A stretch of DNA of 64,000 nucleotides, from assembly GCA_947501475.1 (NCBI GenBank), contig CANMWA010000005.1, forward strand, positions 248,001 to 312,000, in the 5' to 3' direction. The notes beneath the pieces were generated by a model, which worked only from the letters and a program-made list of their open reading frames with translations, was not told where the DNA came from and did not search any database. Below, piece by piece: positions 45,924 to 55,841 of the stretch (positions are counted from its first letter, which is position 1; every line of letters starts with the position of its first letter). The stretch is from an uncultured Aquimarina sp. Its GTDB lineage: Bacteria; Bacteroidota; Bacteroidia; Flavobacteriales; Flavobacteriaceae. The translations under genes and the position numbers were made by a program.

Positions 45924-46703
45924 TTATTTTCTATTTCGTCGAAGCAACCATAACTTTACATACCTCATAAAAACAGCATATCCTTGTACATAGCCTATTA
46001 CTAACCCTGGAATACCATCTCTAAATCCACTTTGTATAACATAGTGCTTAAAAAAGCCCCAAAAAGGTTTAAAGATAAAATGATATGGCGTAATTTTTCC
46101 GGTTTTTTTATCATAATCTTCAGATTGCCAAGTAGCATACTTATTTAATTTATTGATGTATGCATCAAAAGTAGTATAGGTATTATGATAAAACTTATTT
46201 TTTAATATTCCGACTTTACCATCAGTCACTATTTCTTCATGTACATGTCTATCATCATACTTGCATTTATCTCGATGAAACAAACGAATCACTTTATCAT
46301 TTCGCCATCCACTATAGTGTATTCTTTCTCCCATAAAGTGATTCATGCGTTTTATCCAATAGGCAACAAAATCATCTTTTCCTGGGTTTTTAAGAATTTC
46401 TAAAATCTCATTTTTAAGTTCTGGAGTTACCCTTTCATCTGCATCGACTAATAATATCCATTGGTAATTAGCTTGGGGTATTGCCCAATTTTTCTGAAAA
46501 GAAGGATAGTCAAACTCTCTTTGTATAATAAAATCAGTGTACTCTTTTGCAATTTCTACAGTTCGATCGGTGCTAAAAGAATCTACAACCATAATTTCAT
46601 CGGCAAAAGAAACAGATTCTAGTACTTCTCTCATGTTATGTTCTTCGTTATAACACGGTATAATTGCAGTTACTTTTTCTTTATGTTGAGTTTGCTTTTT
46701 TAT
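45924..46703 (-). CDS. Glycosyltransferase family 2 (WaaE/KdtX-like), non-canonical start
   Basis: The frame continuous with this gene opens after a stop at 46716-46718 and reads KKQTQHKEKVTAVIPCYNEEHNMREVLESV before the first ATG at 46634, so the conserved VTAVIPCYNEEHN strand of the GT2 fold lies upstream of every ATG, GTG or TTG. The upper codons ATA (46703) or ATT (46706, 46709) are the only near-start codons. From 46634 on there are 236 aa with ADEIMVVDSFSTDRT, VDADERVTP (metal DxD) and later WRNDKVIRLFHRD of the LPS-core type. It follows the GT9 gene by about 20 bases and is probably translated by coupling. Enzyme family clear, start uncertain. Confidence 0.82.
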   Translation of the reverse strand: MKKQTQHKEKVTAIIPCYNEEHNMREVLESVSFADEIMVVDSFSTDRTVEIAKEYTDFIIQREFDYPSFQKNWAIPQANYQWILLVDADERVTPELKNEILEILKNPGKDDFVAYWIKRMNHFMGERIHYSGWRNDKVIRLFHRDKCKYDDRHVHEEIVTDGKVGILKNKFYHNTYTTFDAYINKLNKYATWQSEDYDKKTGKITPYHFIFKPFWGFFKHYVIQSGFRDGIPGLVIGYVQGYAVFMRYVKLWLLRRNRK

Positions 46704-46726
46704 AATAATTTGGTTTTAAATGTAGA

Positions 46727-47788
46727 TTACAAGTTTTTGTGTAAAAATTCTCGTAATGTATCAATGAATAGTTCAGGTTTTAAGTTAGGATATAATGTTA
46801 AAGATTCTTTTTTAAGCTCTTTAGAGTTTTTATTTTTGAAAAAAGAAGGCGAGTAATCTGATAAATGAACAGATACTTGTCTCTCTCCATCTTCAAACAT
46901 ATTCCAGTTGTTTTTAATTATCCAGGGAGAAAAAATTGTAAAAGAAGGTATTTCTAATGCCTTAGCCATATTTACTGCCCCTCCTTCATTACCTATCAAA
47001 GCATCACAATGATAAAGAATAGCAATGAATCCCCTAAGACTTTTTGCAAATACATCAAAATGTATATGCTTTTGAGTTTTGTAATTTGTTAAATTATAAA
47101 TAGTACGAGCATCTTTTTCCTGACTTGGGATATAATTAAAAAGAATATTGGCCCCTGTAGTCGTTACAACTTCATCAATTACTTTTGCCATATATTCAAA
47201 AGGTAGTGTTTTTATCATTTCACTTCCTAAAACACTAATCATTATTAATGGTTTTTGTGAAGTTATTCCATTAGATTGTAAAAATTCTTTTGCTTTATCT
47301 TTTTCTTCTTCAGTCAAGAATATTTTTGGTTTTATGATTTCAGAAGTAATTCTGTTTTCAGGAAAAACCAATCGTAATCTGTTCTCTATTGCAATACTTG
47401 CATTAGTAATAGGTTCTTGTGCTCTATGAATAATTTGGTTATATAAAAATTGAGAGTACCATTTGTAAAATGATATTCTTTTTGGAGCTCCAGAAAATAA
47501 AGTTATAAGGTTACTTTCCAACTTTCCATATGCATCAATAACGAGATCATATTTTGATCGCCTTATTTGTTTTAAAAAACGGTAAAATGCAACTTTGTTT
47601 TCCTTGTTAATATTCTTAAATTCTATAATAGAATCAAAGAAGGGATTTTCTGTTACTACTGGTTTTGTATTAGAGTTTATTAAATAATCAATAGTAGCAT
47701 CGGGGTATTCTTTGCGTAATGCTTCACAAATAACTGTACTAGTAAGTACATCACCAATCATTTTTTGTTGAATAACTAAAATTTTCAT
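46727..47788 (-). CDS. Glycosyltransferase family 9 (heptosyltransferase-like)
   Basis: A 353-aa GT-B enzyme: MKILVIQQKMIGDVLTSTVI at the start, LVIDAYGKLESN in the N-domain, and the C-domain motif LIGNEGGAVNMAKALEIPSF with the GNEGG/D-type donor pocket. Family members add heptose to the LPS inner core from ADP-heptose. As the first gene of the run it is probably transcribed with the WaaE-like GT2 gene. In marine flavobacteria the sugar may not be heptose; donor unconfirmed. Confidence 0.88.
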   Translation of the reverse strand: MKILVIQQKMIGDVLTSTVICEALRKEYPDATIDYLINSNTKPVVTENPFFDSIIEFKNINKENKVAFYRFLKQIRRSKYDLVIDAYGKLESNLITLFSGAPKRISFYKWYSQFLYNQIIHRAQEPITNASIAIENRLRLVFPENRITSEIIKPKIFLTEEEKDKAKEFLQSNGITSQKPLIMISVLGSEMIKTLPFEYMAKVIDEVVTTTGANILFNYIPSQEKDARTIYNLTNYKTQKHIHFDVFAKSLRGFIAILYHCDALIGNEGGAVNMAKALEIPSFTIFSPWIIKNNWNMFEDGERQVSVHLSDYSPSFFKNKNSKELKKESLTLYPNLKPELFIDTLREFLHKNL

Positions 47789-47804
47789 CTACTGTTGATC
47801 AAAA

Positions 47805-47842
47805 TAATTGAGCTTGTCTCAATAAAAGACAAGCTCATAGTT
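47805..47842 (-). terminator. Terminator after dapD
   Basis: On the minus strand GAGCTTGTCT, loop TTTATTG, AGACAAGCTC, then AATTATTTT. Ends the dapD message before the heptosyltransferase-like gene. Confidence 0.8.
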
Positions 47843-47855
47843 TTTTATATATTCT

Positions 47856-48671
47856 TTATACAGCCACATCGTATTCACGAAGAGCATCGTTTAAAGAAGT
47901 TTTTTTATCAGTACTTTCTTTACGTTTACCAATAATTAATGCACAAGGAACATTATAGGCTCCTGCAGCAAATTTTTTAGTGTAACTTCCTGGTATTACA
48001 ACCGATCCTGCTGGGACCAAACCTTTTCTTTCTACAGGGGTGTCTCCTGTAACATCAATAATTTTTGTAGATGCAGTAAGTACTACATTAGCACCAAGAA
48101 CGGCTTCTTTTTCTACGCGTACACCTTCTACAACAATACAGCGAGATCCAATAAAAGCATTATCTTCTATTATTACAGGAGCTGCTTGTAAAGGTTCTAA
48201 TACGCCGCCTATTCCTACACCGCCACTTAAATGTACATTTTTACCTATTTGTGCACAACTTCCTACAGTAGCCCATGTATCTACCATGGTGCCTTGATCT
48301 ACATAAGCTCCAATATTAACATAACTAGGCATAAGTATAGTACCTGGAGAAATATAGGCCCCATGGCGAGCTACGGCATTAGGTACAACTCTAATTCCTT
48401 TGGCTTCATAACCTCTTTTTAATGGAATTTTGTCATGGTACTCAAAAATGCCAGCTTCTAATGTTTCCATTTTCTGAATAGGAAAATATAGTACAACTCC
48501 TTTTTTTACCCATTCGTTTACCTGCCATCCTCCTTCAGTAGGTTCTGCTACCCTTAGTTCACCGGCATCTAATAGGTTGATAACCTCTCGTATAGCACTT
48601 TGCGTGTTTGATTCTTTTAAAAGCTCTCTATTTTCCCAAGCTTTTTCTATGGTTTCTTTTAGTTGGTTCAT
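47856..48671 (-). CDS. dapD: Tetrahydrodipicolinate N-succinyltransferase
   Basis: A 271-aa trimeric left-handed beta-helix enzyme of the succinylase lysine/meso-DAP pathway, adding succinyl from succinyl-CoA. Hexapeptide repeats occupy the central region (IVPSYVNIGAYVDQGTMV-like stretch, seen as MPSYVNIGAYVDQGTMVDTW; GSCAQIGKNVHLSGGVGIGG), followed by the GVRVEKEAVLGANVVLTAS segment and a short C-domain. Length and motifs normal. Co-functional with lysA elsewhere in the window. Confidence 0.96.
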   Translation of the reverse strand: MNQLKETIEKAWENRELLKESNTQSAIREVINLLDAGELRVAEPTEGGWQVNEWVKKGVVLYFPIQKMETLEAGIFEYHDKIPLKRGYEAKGIRVVPNAVARHGAYISPGTILMPSYVNIGAYVDQGTMVDTWATVGSCAQIGKNVHLSGGVGIGGVLEPLQAAPVIIEDNAFIGSRCIVVEGVRVEKEAVLGANVVLTASTKIIDVTGDTPVERKGLVPAGSVVIPGSYTKKFAAGAYNVPCALIIGKRKESTDKKTSLNDALREYDVAV

Positions 48672-48779
48672 TGATTAAAAAAATTTTGGTAAAGATAATA
48701 GCTTAGTTCGAAAAAAGTACGGATTAACCATATTTTAGGAAACCATTAATAAATAGAATGTTTATTTAGTTTAATATCA

Positions 48780-48787
48780 TATTTTTG
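48780..48787 (+). promoter_or_regulatory. -7 promoter box of ruvX
   Basis: TATTTTTG matches TAnnTTTG and lies 12 bases before the ATG at 48800, giving a very short leader. A clear -33 TTG is missing. Confidence 0.5.
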
Positions 48788-48799
48788 CACAAAAAAATA

Positions 48800-49210
48800 A
48801 TGGCAAGAATTTTGGCAATAGATTATGGAGGAAAGCGATGTGGGATTGCTGTAACAGACGAATCCCAGATCATTGCTTCGGGCTTAACTACGGTAGACAC
48901 AAAAGATCTATTGCCATGGTTAAAGGATTATGTGTCAAAAGAAGAAATAGAGCTTTTTATAGTAGGTGAACCTAAAAGGTTACACGGAGAGCCTTCAGAA
49001 AGTGAAAAACTAATCCAACCATTTTTAGGAAAATTAAATAAAATGCTCCCTGATATTCCTGTAAAAAGAATTGATGAGCGTTTTACTTCTAAAATAGCTT
49101 TTAACACTATGATTGCTAGCGGGATTTCAAAAAAGAAACGAAGAAATAAAGCTTTAGTTGATCAAATTAGTGCCACTATAATATTGCAAGATTATCTTTA
49201 TAATTTATAA
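48800..49210 (+). CDS. ruvX: Putative Holliday junction resolvase / pre-16S rRNA nuclease YqgF
   Basis: A 136-aa RNase H-like protein. ARILAIDYGGKRCGIAVTD holds the first catalytic Asp, and IDERFTSKIA and LVDQISATIIL the later ones. E. coli YqgF processes the 5' end of 16S rRNA, and the family is also named RuvX for resolvase activity. The ATG at 48800 is used; the TTG at 48785 adds five unneeded residues and lies inside the promoter box. Together with def and DUF5606 it forms a usual flavobacterial neighbourhood. Confidence 0.93.
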   Translation: MARILAIDYGGKRCGIAVTDESQIIASGLTTVDTKDLLPWLKDYVSKEEIELFIVGEPKRLHGEPSESEKLIQPFLGKLNKMLPDIPVKRIDERFTSKIAFNTMIASGISKKKRRNKALVDQISATIILQDYLYNL

Positions 49211-49236
49211 TGAATGTTGATTAAGGAATAATTTTA

Positions 49237-49581
49237 ATGGATTTAAAGATAAGATCAAAGAAATTTGCTCATTGTAGCGTTAAATTAGCAGTAAGTTTAC
49301 CCAATACAAAATTAGGTAATTATATAGAGAAACAATTAATACGGTGTTCGACTTCAGTGGCTGCTAATTACAGGTCAGCTTGCTTAGCTCAAACAAAAAA
49401 AGGATTTATTTCAAAATTGAGTATTGTGATTGAAGAAGCAGATGAGAGTATTTTTTGGATAGAGTTTTTGAAAGATGAAAATTTGAAAATAGATAGTGAA
49501 ACTGAACAGGTATTAAAAGAGGCAAAAGAATTAACTGCAATTTTTATTTCAAGCAGAATAACAGCGTCTAAAAACTTGTGA
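49237..49581 (+). CDS. Four-helix-bundle (S23/IVP-like) protein
   Basis: A 114-aa alpha-helical protein. DLKIRSKKFAHCSVKLAVSLPNTKLGNYIEKQLIRCSTSVAANYRSAC, quoted in parts: SKKFAHCSVKLAV, IRCSTSVAANYRSAC, and EEADESIFWIEFLKD are the marks of the bundle protein first found inside 23S rRNA intervening sequences and of related diversity-generating retroelement accessories. No retroelement or rRNA is nearby. It interrupts the ruvX-def pair that is commonly adjacent in this family. Function not established; RNA or nucleic-acid binding is plausible. Confidence 0.85.
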   Translation: MDLKIRSKKFAHCSVKLAVSLPNTKLGNYIEKQLIRCSTSVAANYRSACLAQTKKGFISKLSIVIEEADESIFWIEFLKDENLKIDSETEQVLKEAKELTAIFISSRITASKNL

Positions 49582-49618
49582 TTATAAATTAATAAATAGA
49601 AAATATACATTATAAAAT

Positions 49619-50209
49619 ATGATATTTCCAATTGTAGCATACGGAGACCCGGTATTAAAGAAAAAAGCAAAGGAGATTAACCAAGATTATCCCAAGCTTG
49701 ATGAACTACTTGAAAATATGTTCGAAACCATGTATGCTGCTCATGGAGTAGGATTGGCAGCACCCCAGATAGGTCTTCCGATTCGTTTATTTTTGGTAGA
49801 TGCAGAACCTTTTTCTGAAGATGATGAATTATTAGAAAAAGAAAAAAATCAGTTAAAAACCTTCAAAAAGGTATTTATTAATGCAACTATAATTGAAGAA
49901 ACAGGAGAAGAATGGGCATTTACTGAAGGGTGTTTGAGTATTCCTGATATTCGTGAAGATGTTTTTCGTAATGAAACTATCAAAATTAATTATTTTGATG
50001 AAAATTTTGTAGAACATACCGAAGTGTATACAGGATTAGCTGCAAGAGTTATCCAGCATGAATACGACCATATAGAAGGAATTCTATTTACTGATAAACT
50101 ATCCAGTTTAAAAAAACGTTTAATAAAAGGAAAATTGGTTAATATTTCTAAAGGAAAAGTTAATGCTGATTATAGAATGCGGTTTCCATTAGCCAAAAAA
50201 GGAAGGTAA
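49619..50209 (+). CDS. def: Peptide deformylase
   Basis: A 196-aa Fe/Zn enzyme that removes the formyl group from new N-termini. Motif 1 GVGLAAPQIGL, motif 2 EGCLSIPD (metal Cys) and motif 3 QHEYDHIEG (metal His) are intact. MIFPIVAYGDPVLKKKA is the typical N-terminus. Slightly long as usual for Bacteroidota because of the insert after motif 1. Upstream four-helix gene, downstream DUF5606. Confidence 0.97.
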   Translation: MIFPIVAYGDPVLKKKAKEINQDYPKLDELLENMFETMYAAHGVGLAAPQIGLPIRLFLVDAEPFSEDDELLEKEKNQLKTFKKVFINATIIEETGEEWAFTEGCLSIPDIREDVFRNETIKINYFDENFVEHTEVYTGLAARVIQHEYDHIEGILFTDKLSSLKKRLIKGKLVNISKGKVNADYRMRFPLAKKGR

Positions 50210-50282
50210 CTAATTTAAAGTAGGCAATGTTTGATTTTTTAAAACGAACTGTTGATATTTGCCAACTTTGAAAAGAATATAT

Positions 50283-50705
50283 ATGAGTTTAGATAAAATA
50301 TTAGCAATTTCAGGAAAGCCTGGCTTATTCGAGTTAAAAACACAAACACGCAGCGGTTTTCTAGCAGAGTCTTTGATAGATGGTAAAAAACTATCGGTAA
50401 GTATTCAACATAATGTTAGTGTACTTAGTGAAATAGCAATTTATACATTTACCGAAGAAGTACCATTAAGAGAAGTTTTTCAGAAAATTCAAGAAAAAGA
50501 GAATGGCGAACAGGCCATTAATCATAAAGAATCTAAAGATAAGTTAGCGGCTTATTTTTCTGAAGTGCTTCCAGATTATGATGAAGATAGAGTATATGCT
50601 AGTGATATTAAGAAAGTACTACAATGGTATAACATTTTACAATCCAAAGGATTTACAGATTTTTCAGAACCAGAAGAAAGTAAGGCTGCTGAAGAGGAGG
50701 AATAA
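50283..50705 (+). CDS. DUF5606 protein
   Basis: A 140-aa cytoplasmic protein that begins MSLDKILAISGKPGLFELKT and ends in an acidic tail (EPEESKAAEEEE). This domain is common next to def in Flavobacteriia and has no known function; the fold of the first 65 residues resembles a small beta-barrel with a helical second half (SEVLPDYDEDRVYASDIKKVLQWYNIL in part). The ATG at 50283 was used; the TTG at 50259 adds eight residues. Convergent with the outer-membrane protein gene at 50711. Confidence 0.85.
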   Translation: MSLDKILAISGKPGLFELKTQTRSGFLAESLIDGKKLSVSIQHNVSVLSEIAIYTFTEEVPLREVFQKIQEKENGEQAINHKESKDKLAAYFSEVLPDYDEDRVYASDIKKVLQWYNILQSKGFTDFSEPEESKAAEEEE

Positions 50706-50710
50706 TATAA

Positions 50711-51400
50711 TTATTCCTTTTTAAATGGATTAAAATATAATTTTAAGCCAATCCCAAGTGTTTGTGTGCTTTCATTGCGATTTGATATATCTGGTGTGTC
50801 AAATTTTATGGATCTAAATCGATTATTTAACTGCATAGTGGTATATCTGATAAAAAATGCTAGACTTAATTTTTCAGAATCTGTTATGTAACCTTCTATT
50901 CCTATAGATAAATTGAAAAAAGATATATTACCATTGTCTTTTTGTGATTCTGTGATGTCATATTTCTCTCTAGTTTTGGATAAAGTAAGATAATCACTAT
51001 TCACAGTAAGGTTTCCTGTAAAAAACTTCGGTTGTATAACCCACCATAGGTTTTCGTCAGTTTTTCCGATGCTAATTTTAGGGCTTATTGTTAGTAGAAA
51101 TGCATTGTATCTCGTTTCTAATATAGATTCTGGAGCAAAGTTTGGTGCATTAGGATTGATTTTGTTTTGGTCTTCTAATGCTCCAAAAGAATAGTTGGTA
51201 CCTATCTCGGGAGAAATCCAGAAATTATTAAAAAATGCTACACCTACTTCTGCATCAGCAAAACCATTGTTTTTAAATCCGGTATCCCTGTAGGTAGATA
51301 GCTCTGTATAAATGCTGGAGTTTTTTAACTGGCTTACACAGTGGTGGCTAATAAGCCCTATACACAGATATACTATATTGATTATAATCTTGTAAACCAT
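50711..51400 (-). CDS. Outer-membrane beta-barrel-like protein
   Basis: A 229-aa protein with a signal segment (VYKIIINIVYLCIGLISH) and alternating beta-strands ending with GIGLKLYFNPFKKE, a typical strand followed by a Lys/Glu tail. The strand-rich pattern (VGVAFFNNFWISPEIG, AFLLTISPKISIG, LSIGIEGYITDSEKLSLAFF) suggests a small outer-membrane barrel. It lies 15 bases behind a similar smaller gene. No family is recognised by eye. Confidence 0.7.
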   Translation of the reverse strand: MVYKIIINIVYLCIGLISHHCVSQLKNSSIYTELSTYRDTGFKNNGFADAEVGVAFFNNFWISPEIGTNYSFGALEDQNKINPNAPNFAPESILETRYNAFLLTISPKISIGKTDENLWWVIQPKFFTGNLTVNSDYLTLSKTREKYDITESQKDNGNISFFNLSIGIEGYITDSEKLSLAFFIRYTTMQLNNRFRSIKFDTPDISNRNESTQTLGIGLKLYFNPFKKE

Positions 51401-51415
51401 AAATCAAAGAGATTT

Positions 51416-51967
51416 CTATTTTTTGAAAATAACCCAACCTAATTCAAAACCTATGATAGGAAAGGGTCTTCCGTTAGTGTCATTTATTTCTTCATATCCA
51501 AAATCATACCCAAACCCTATTTCTACAAGAAGACTTAACCCGCCTTTATAGCTTCTTTGTATTCCCCAAGCTGGACCAATTAAAATAACATCACTCACTC
51601 TGTCGTCTTGACCAATTATATTTTTTTCATCATGAAAAATTCCAAGCATGGCAATAAAATTTGCCGAGTTGTTTTGGGTGTTCTTTCCTTTATTATGCCT
51701 CTTTTTTAAATTGTAATAGTATTTGTATTGAGTTTCGACTTTAGGAAAAAAACCAACAGAAGTTTTATTGAATTTTTCAAATATCGTTAACGAAGTTCCA
51801 ATTTCAAGCTTAACAGTCGAGGATTTGTGGATGCCAAATTCATAGCTCAATGAAGGAGTGAATAACAGATTTCCTTTTAAAAGATGTTTGTTTACGTTAT
51901 TAGTTGTTTGACTATAATTGTTCCAACTAACCAAAATTAGAAATATAGCTAGAATGTTTCCTTTCAT
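51416..51967 (-). CDS. Small outer-membrane beta-barrel-like protein
   Basis: A 183-aa protein with a hydrophobic N-terminus (MKGNILAIFLILVSWNNYSQ) and strands LLFTPSLSYEFGIHKSS, KLEIGTSLTIFEKF, VEIGFGYDFGYEE and FELGWVIFKK. It resembles its downstream neighbour in layout, so the pair is probably derived from a duplication. Function unknown; they stand behind a large lipoprotein gene that might be an outer-surface partner. Confidence 0.68.
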   Translation of the reverse strand: MKGNILAIFLILVSWNNYSQTTNNVNKHLLKGNLLFTPSLSYEFGIHKSSTVKLEIGTSLTIFEKFNKTSVGFFPKVETQYKYYYNLKKRHNKGKNTQNNSANFIAMLGIFHDEKNIIGQDDRVSDVILIGPAWGIQRSYKGGLSLLVEIGFGYDFGYEEINDTNGRPFPIIGFELGWVIFKK

Positions 51968-52029
51968 TTTTTTTAAAGCTAAAATAAAGCGGTAGCTTAT
52001 TGTTTGCTACCGCTTTATAAATATGAGAA

Positions 52030-53718
52030 TTATTTTATATTATCGGATATAACTCTTTTTCCTTTGTAGTTACTGCCATCTCTTCTTGCTAATCCATAAA
52101 AATCAATAGAAAGATTTTTATAATCTTTTGCATTAAAAACATCTGTTCTAAAGCCATTTATGTCATAACCACCACTAGTACACCCAGTACCAGAGCACGA
52201 AGTGTTATGATAATCGATATTAAATTTCACTCCAACAAAAGCATTTTGATCAAGGTAATAAGTAGCACAACAGTCATTATAATCTCTTTCTACTCTACCT
52301 ACAATTGTAAATGTTAGTTTTCTGTTTAAAGGGTCAATCACAGCTCCAGAAACTTCTAATTTATCTGTGTTTGCAGGCCCTTCTAATAAATTACCAAATT
52401 TTTTAATAAATGATTTAGCTTGATCTCTTAGAAGTCTATTCGCCTGTTTCCAATCGGCACCTGATAAAAGGTTATTACCAAACATATATATTTCTAATCC
52501 ATCAATAAGAGGGTCATCTCCGTTAAATGGCCAATTAGGTACTGATATTGGGATATCGTTAATAACAGAACCATTAATGTTATAAGTTTTTCCTTTGTAT
52601 TTTACCAAAGTATTTGTTGAAAAGTTGTTATAGATTTGATTAAGATGAGAAGCTTCATAATCGTATGTCCAGGAAGCATTATTAATACCAAGCTCAATAA
52701 AATCTGTAGCATTAGATTTATCCCAAATCCCCCAATTCTTCTTTTGATGTTTTACACTTACACCTATAGAAGAGTATACTAAATAATTCTGATTCCAAAA
52801 TTTTGTTTTTACTCTTCTTTTACTGTCGTAATAATCATTACAGGTTTCAGCAGCACCAAAAATTTGTTGCCAGATACTTTCAGACTTAATTACACAAGTT
52901 CCTAACTCAATTTTCTTTTCATATGGGTATTTTTTTGTACTGCTGGTTCCGCCGCCGTTTCCGCCGCCAGTTCCACCACCACCGCCACCGCCGCCACCGC
53001 CGCAACCGTCAATTTGAATCAATTGAATTGCAGGTGTTAGTTGTGTTGTGTTAACCACTGGATTAGCAAAAAGGTTAAAACTACTTTCTGATGCACGAAT
53101 AATGTCGTCGCATATATATATTTTGCTAGGAACAACAGGTAAGTTGTTAGGGTTTTTTGATTTTTCGGTAACTACGCCATCTTCATAATATTTGTCTAAT
53201 AAGTTCATTAGTTCTTCCTCATTTTTTCTATGAGTTTTAAATAGCCCCTTAGTTGTGTATACATAAAGGTAATCTCCAACATAAATACTTCTGTCTTCGT
53301 CTAAGATGGATGCAAATTTATCATCAATAACTAATGGATCATCTAGATCTTCGTCTTCTAGATCTGAAGCTTTAGCGGTATAAGGAATTCCAGAGAATTT
53401 ATAATCTCTATTAATTCTATTTAACCTTTTTGCTAAAAATGCCTTTTTTAATTCGGTGTCATTTTCATCAAAAACTGGAGAAAGAGAATTGAATCCATCT
53501 TCTTGAAACTCTTTTATTTTTGATTCGAACTCTTCGTCTTCTTGTCCTTTAATGAATTTTTCAATAGATTCTGAGCTATCAAAACTTAGTCTGTTGTTTT
53601 TTTCAATCAATACAGGTTCGCCTTGAGATTCAGAATTCTGAAACGAAGCGTCATCTTTGGAACAAGAAATAGCCCCAATTGCGATTGATAATAATAAGAA
53701 TTTGATTTTTGTTTTCAT
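52030..53718 (-). CDS. Surface lipoprotein with polyglycine linker
   Basis: A 562-aa lipoprotein: signal peptide with lipobox AISC (Cys19) followed by SKDD, which fits the Lys-Asp/Glu lipoprotein export signal of Bacteroidota surface proteins. The N-terminal module (LSFDSSESIEKFIKGQ, FASILDEDRSIYVGDYLYVY) resembles the lipoprotein at 39932-40894. A polyglycine run of about ten residues plus more Gly (about 246-263) separates it from a beta-rich C-domain (SKRRVKTKFWNQNYLVYSS, KHQKKNWGIWDKS). Role unknown; large secreted or surface protein. Confidence 0.75.
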   Translation of the reverse strand: MKTKIKFLLLSIAIGAISCSKDDASFQNSESQGEPVLIEKNNRLSFDSSESIEKFIKGQEDEEFESKIKEFQEDGFNSLSPVFDENDTELKKAFLAKRLNRINRDYKFSGIPYTAKASDLEDEDLDDPLVIDDKFASILDEDRSIYVGDYLYVYTTKGLFKTHRKNEEELMNLLDKYYEDGVVTEKSKNPNNLPVVPSKIYICDDIIRASESSFNLFANPVVNTTQLTPAIQLIQIDGCGGGGGGGGGGTGGGNGGGTSSTKKYPYEKKIELGTCVIKSESIWQQIFGAAETCNDYYDSKRRVKTKFWNQNYLVYSSIGVSVKHQKKNWGIWDKSNATDFIELGINNASWTYDYEASHLNQIYNNFSTNTLVKYKGKTYNINGSVINDIPISVPNWPFNGDDPLIDGLEIYMFGNNLLSGADWKQANRLLRDQAKSFIKKFGNLLEGPANTDKLEVSGAVIDPLNRKLTFTIVGRVERDYNDCCATYYLDQNAFVGVKFNIDYHNTSCSGTGCTSGGYDINGFRTDVFNAKDYKNLSIDFYGLARRDGSNYKGKRVISDNIK

Positions 53719-54058
53719 TTTTTTGTTATGATTGTTTTTTGTTAATAATTAACCTCCTTTAATGAAGATCTTTGGCAAAACTATTTCTTATAAGTCTCAA
53801 ATTATGAGACATGAATCAAATAACAAATACTTTAGTGTTTTAGAAGGATAGGTGAAACATAAAAAACGTAACCTAAATTCTAATTCTATAGGATTGAATA
53901 GTCTGTTTATAGCTACTTTTTTTAATGTTTATTTTTAGTGAAATAGATTTAAATATTTGTTTTACAGGTGTTTGTGAAGGATTTTTCATGACTGTTCACT
54001 TCTTTTTTTAGAGTTATATTTAGTGATGTATTAGTATTAGTTATAACACTTTTCTTTG
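53719..54058. other. Long intergenic region upstream of pyrG
   Basis: About 340 very AT-rich bases between the divergent lipoprotein gene and the pyrG promoter. No reading frame of note, no long inverted repeat and no repeat array were seen. It probably holds the lipoprotein promoter region. Confidence 0.5.
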
Positions 54059-54066
54059 TATTTTTG
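54059..54066 (+). promoter_or_regulatory. -7 promoter box of pyrG
   Basis: TATTTTTG fits TAnnTTTG, with a leader of about 34 bases to the ATG at 54106. The -33 TTG is weak. Confidence 0.5.
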
Positions 54067-54087
54067 CGCAAAATTCAAGCACAATAG

Positions 54088-55749
<1,662 letters not shown>

Positions 55750-55793
55750 TTGGCGAGATAATTGAAATCAAGAAATTAATAATATAAAATCTC

Positions 55794-55829
55794 TAAAGCC
55801 TTTCTGAGTTGTCAGATAAAGGCTTTTTA
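55794..55829 (+). terminator. Terminator after pyrG
   Basis: TAAAGCCTTT / AAAGGCTTTA outer stem with an inner CTGA/TCAG pair and a two-base bulge, then a T-run. yidC begins 13 bases later, so read-through is still possible. Confidence 0.78.
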
Positions 55830-55841
55830 TACATAATATAG

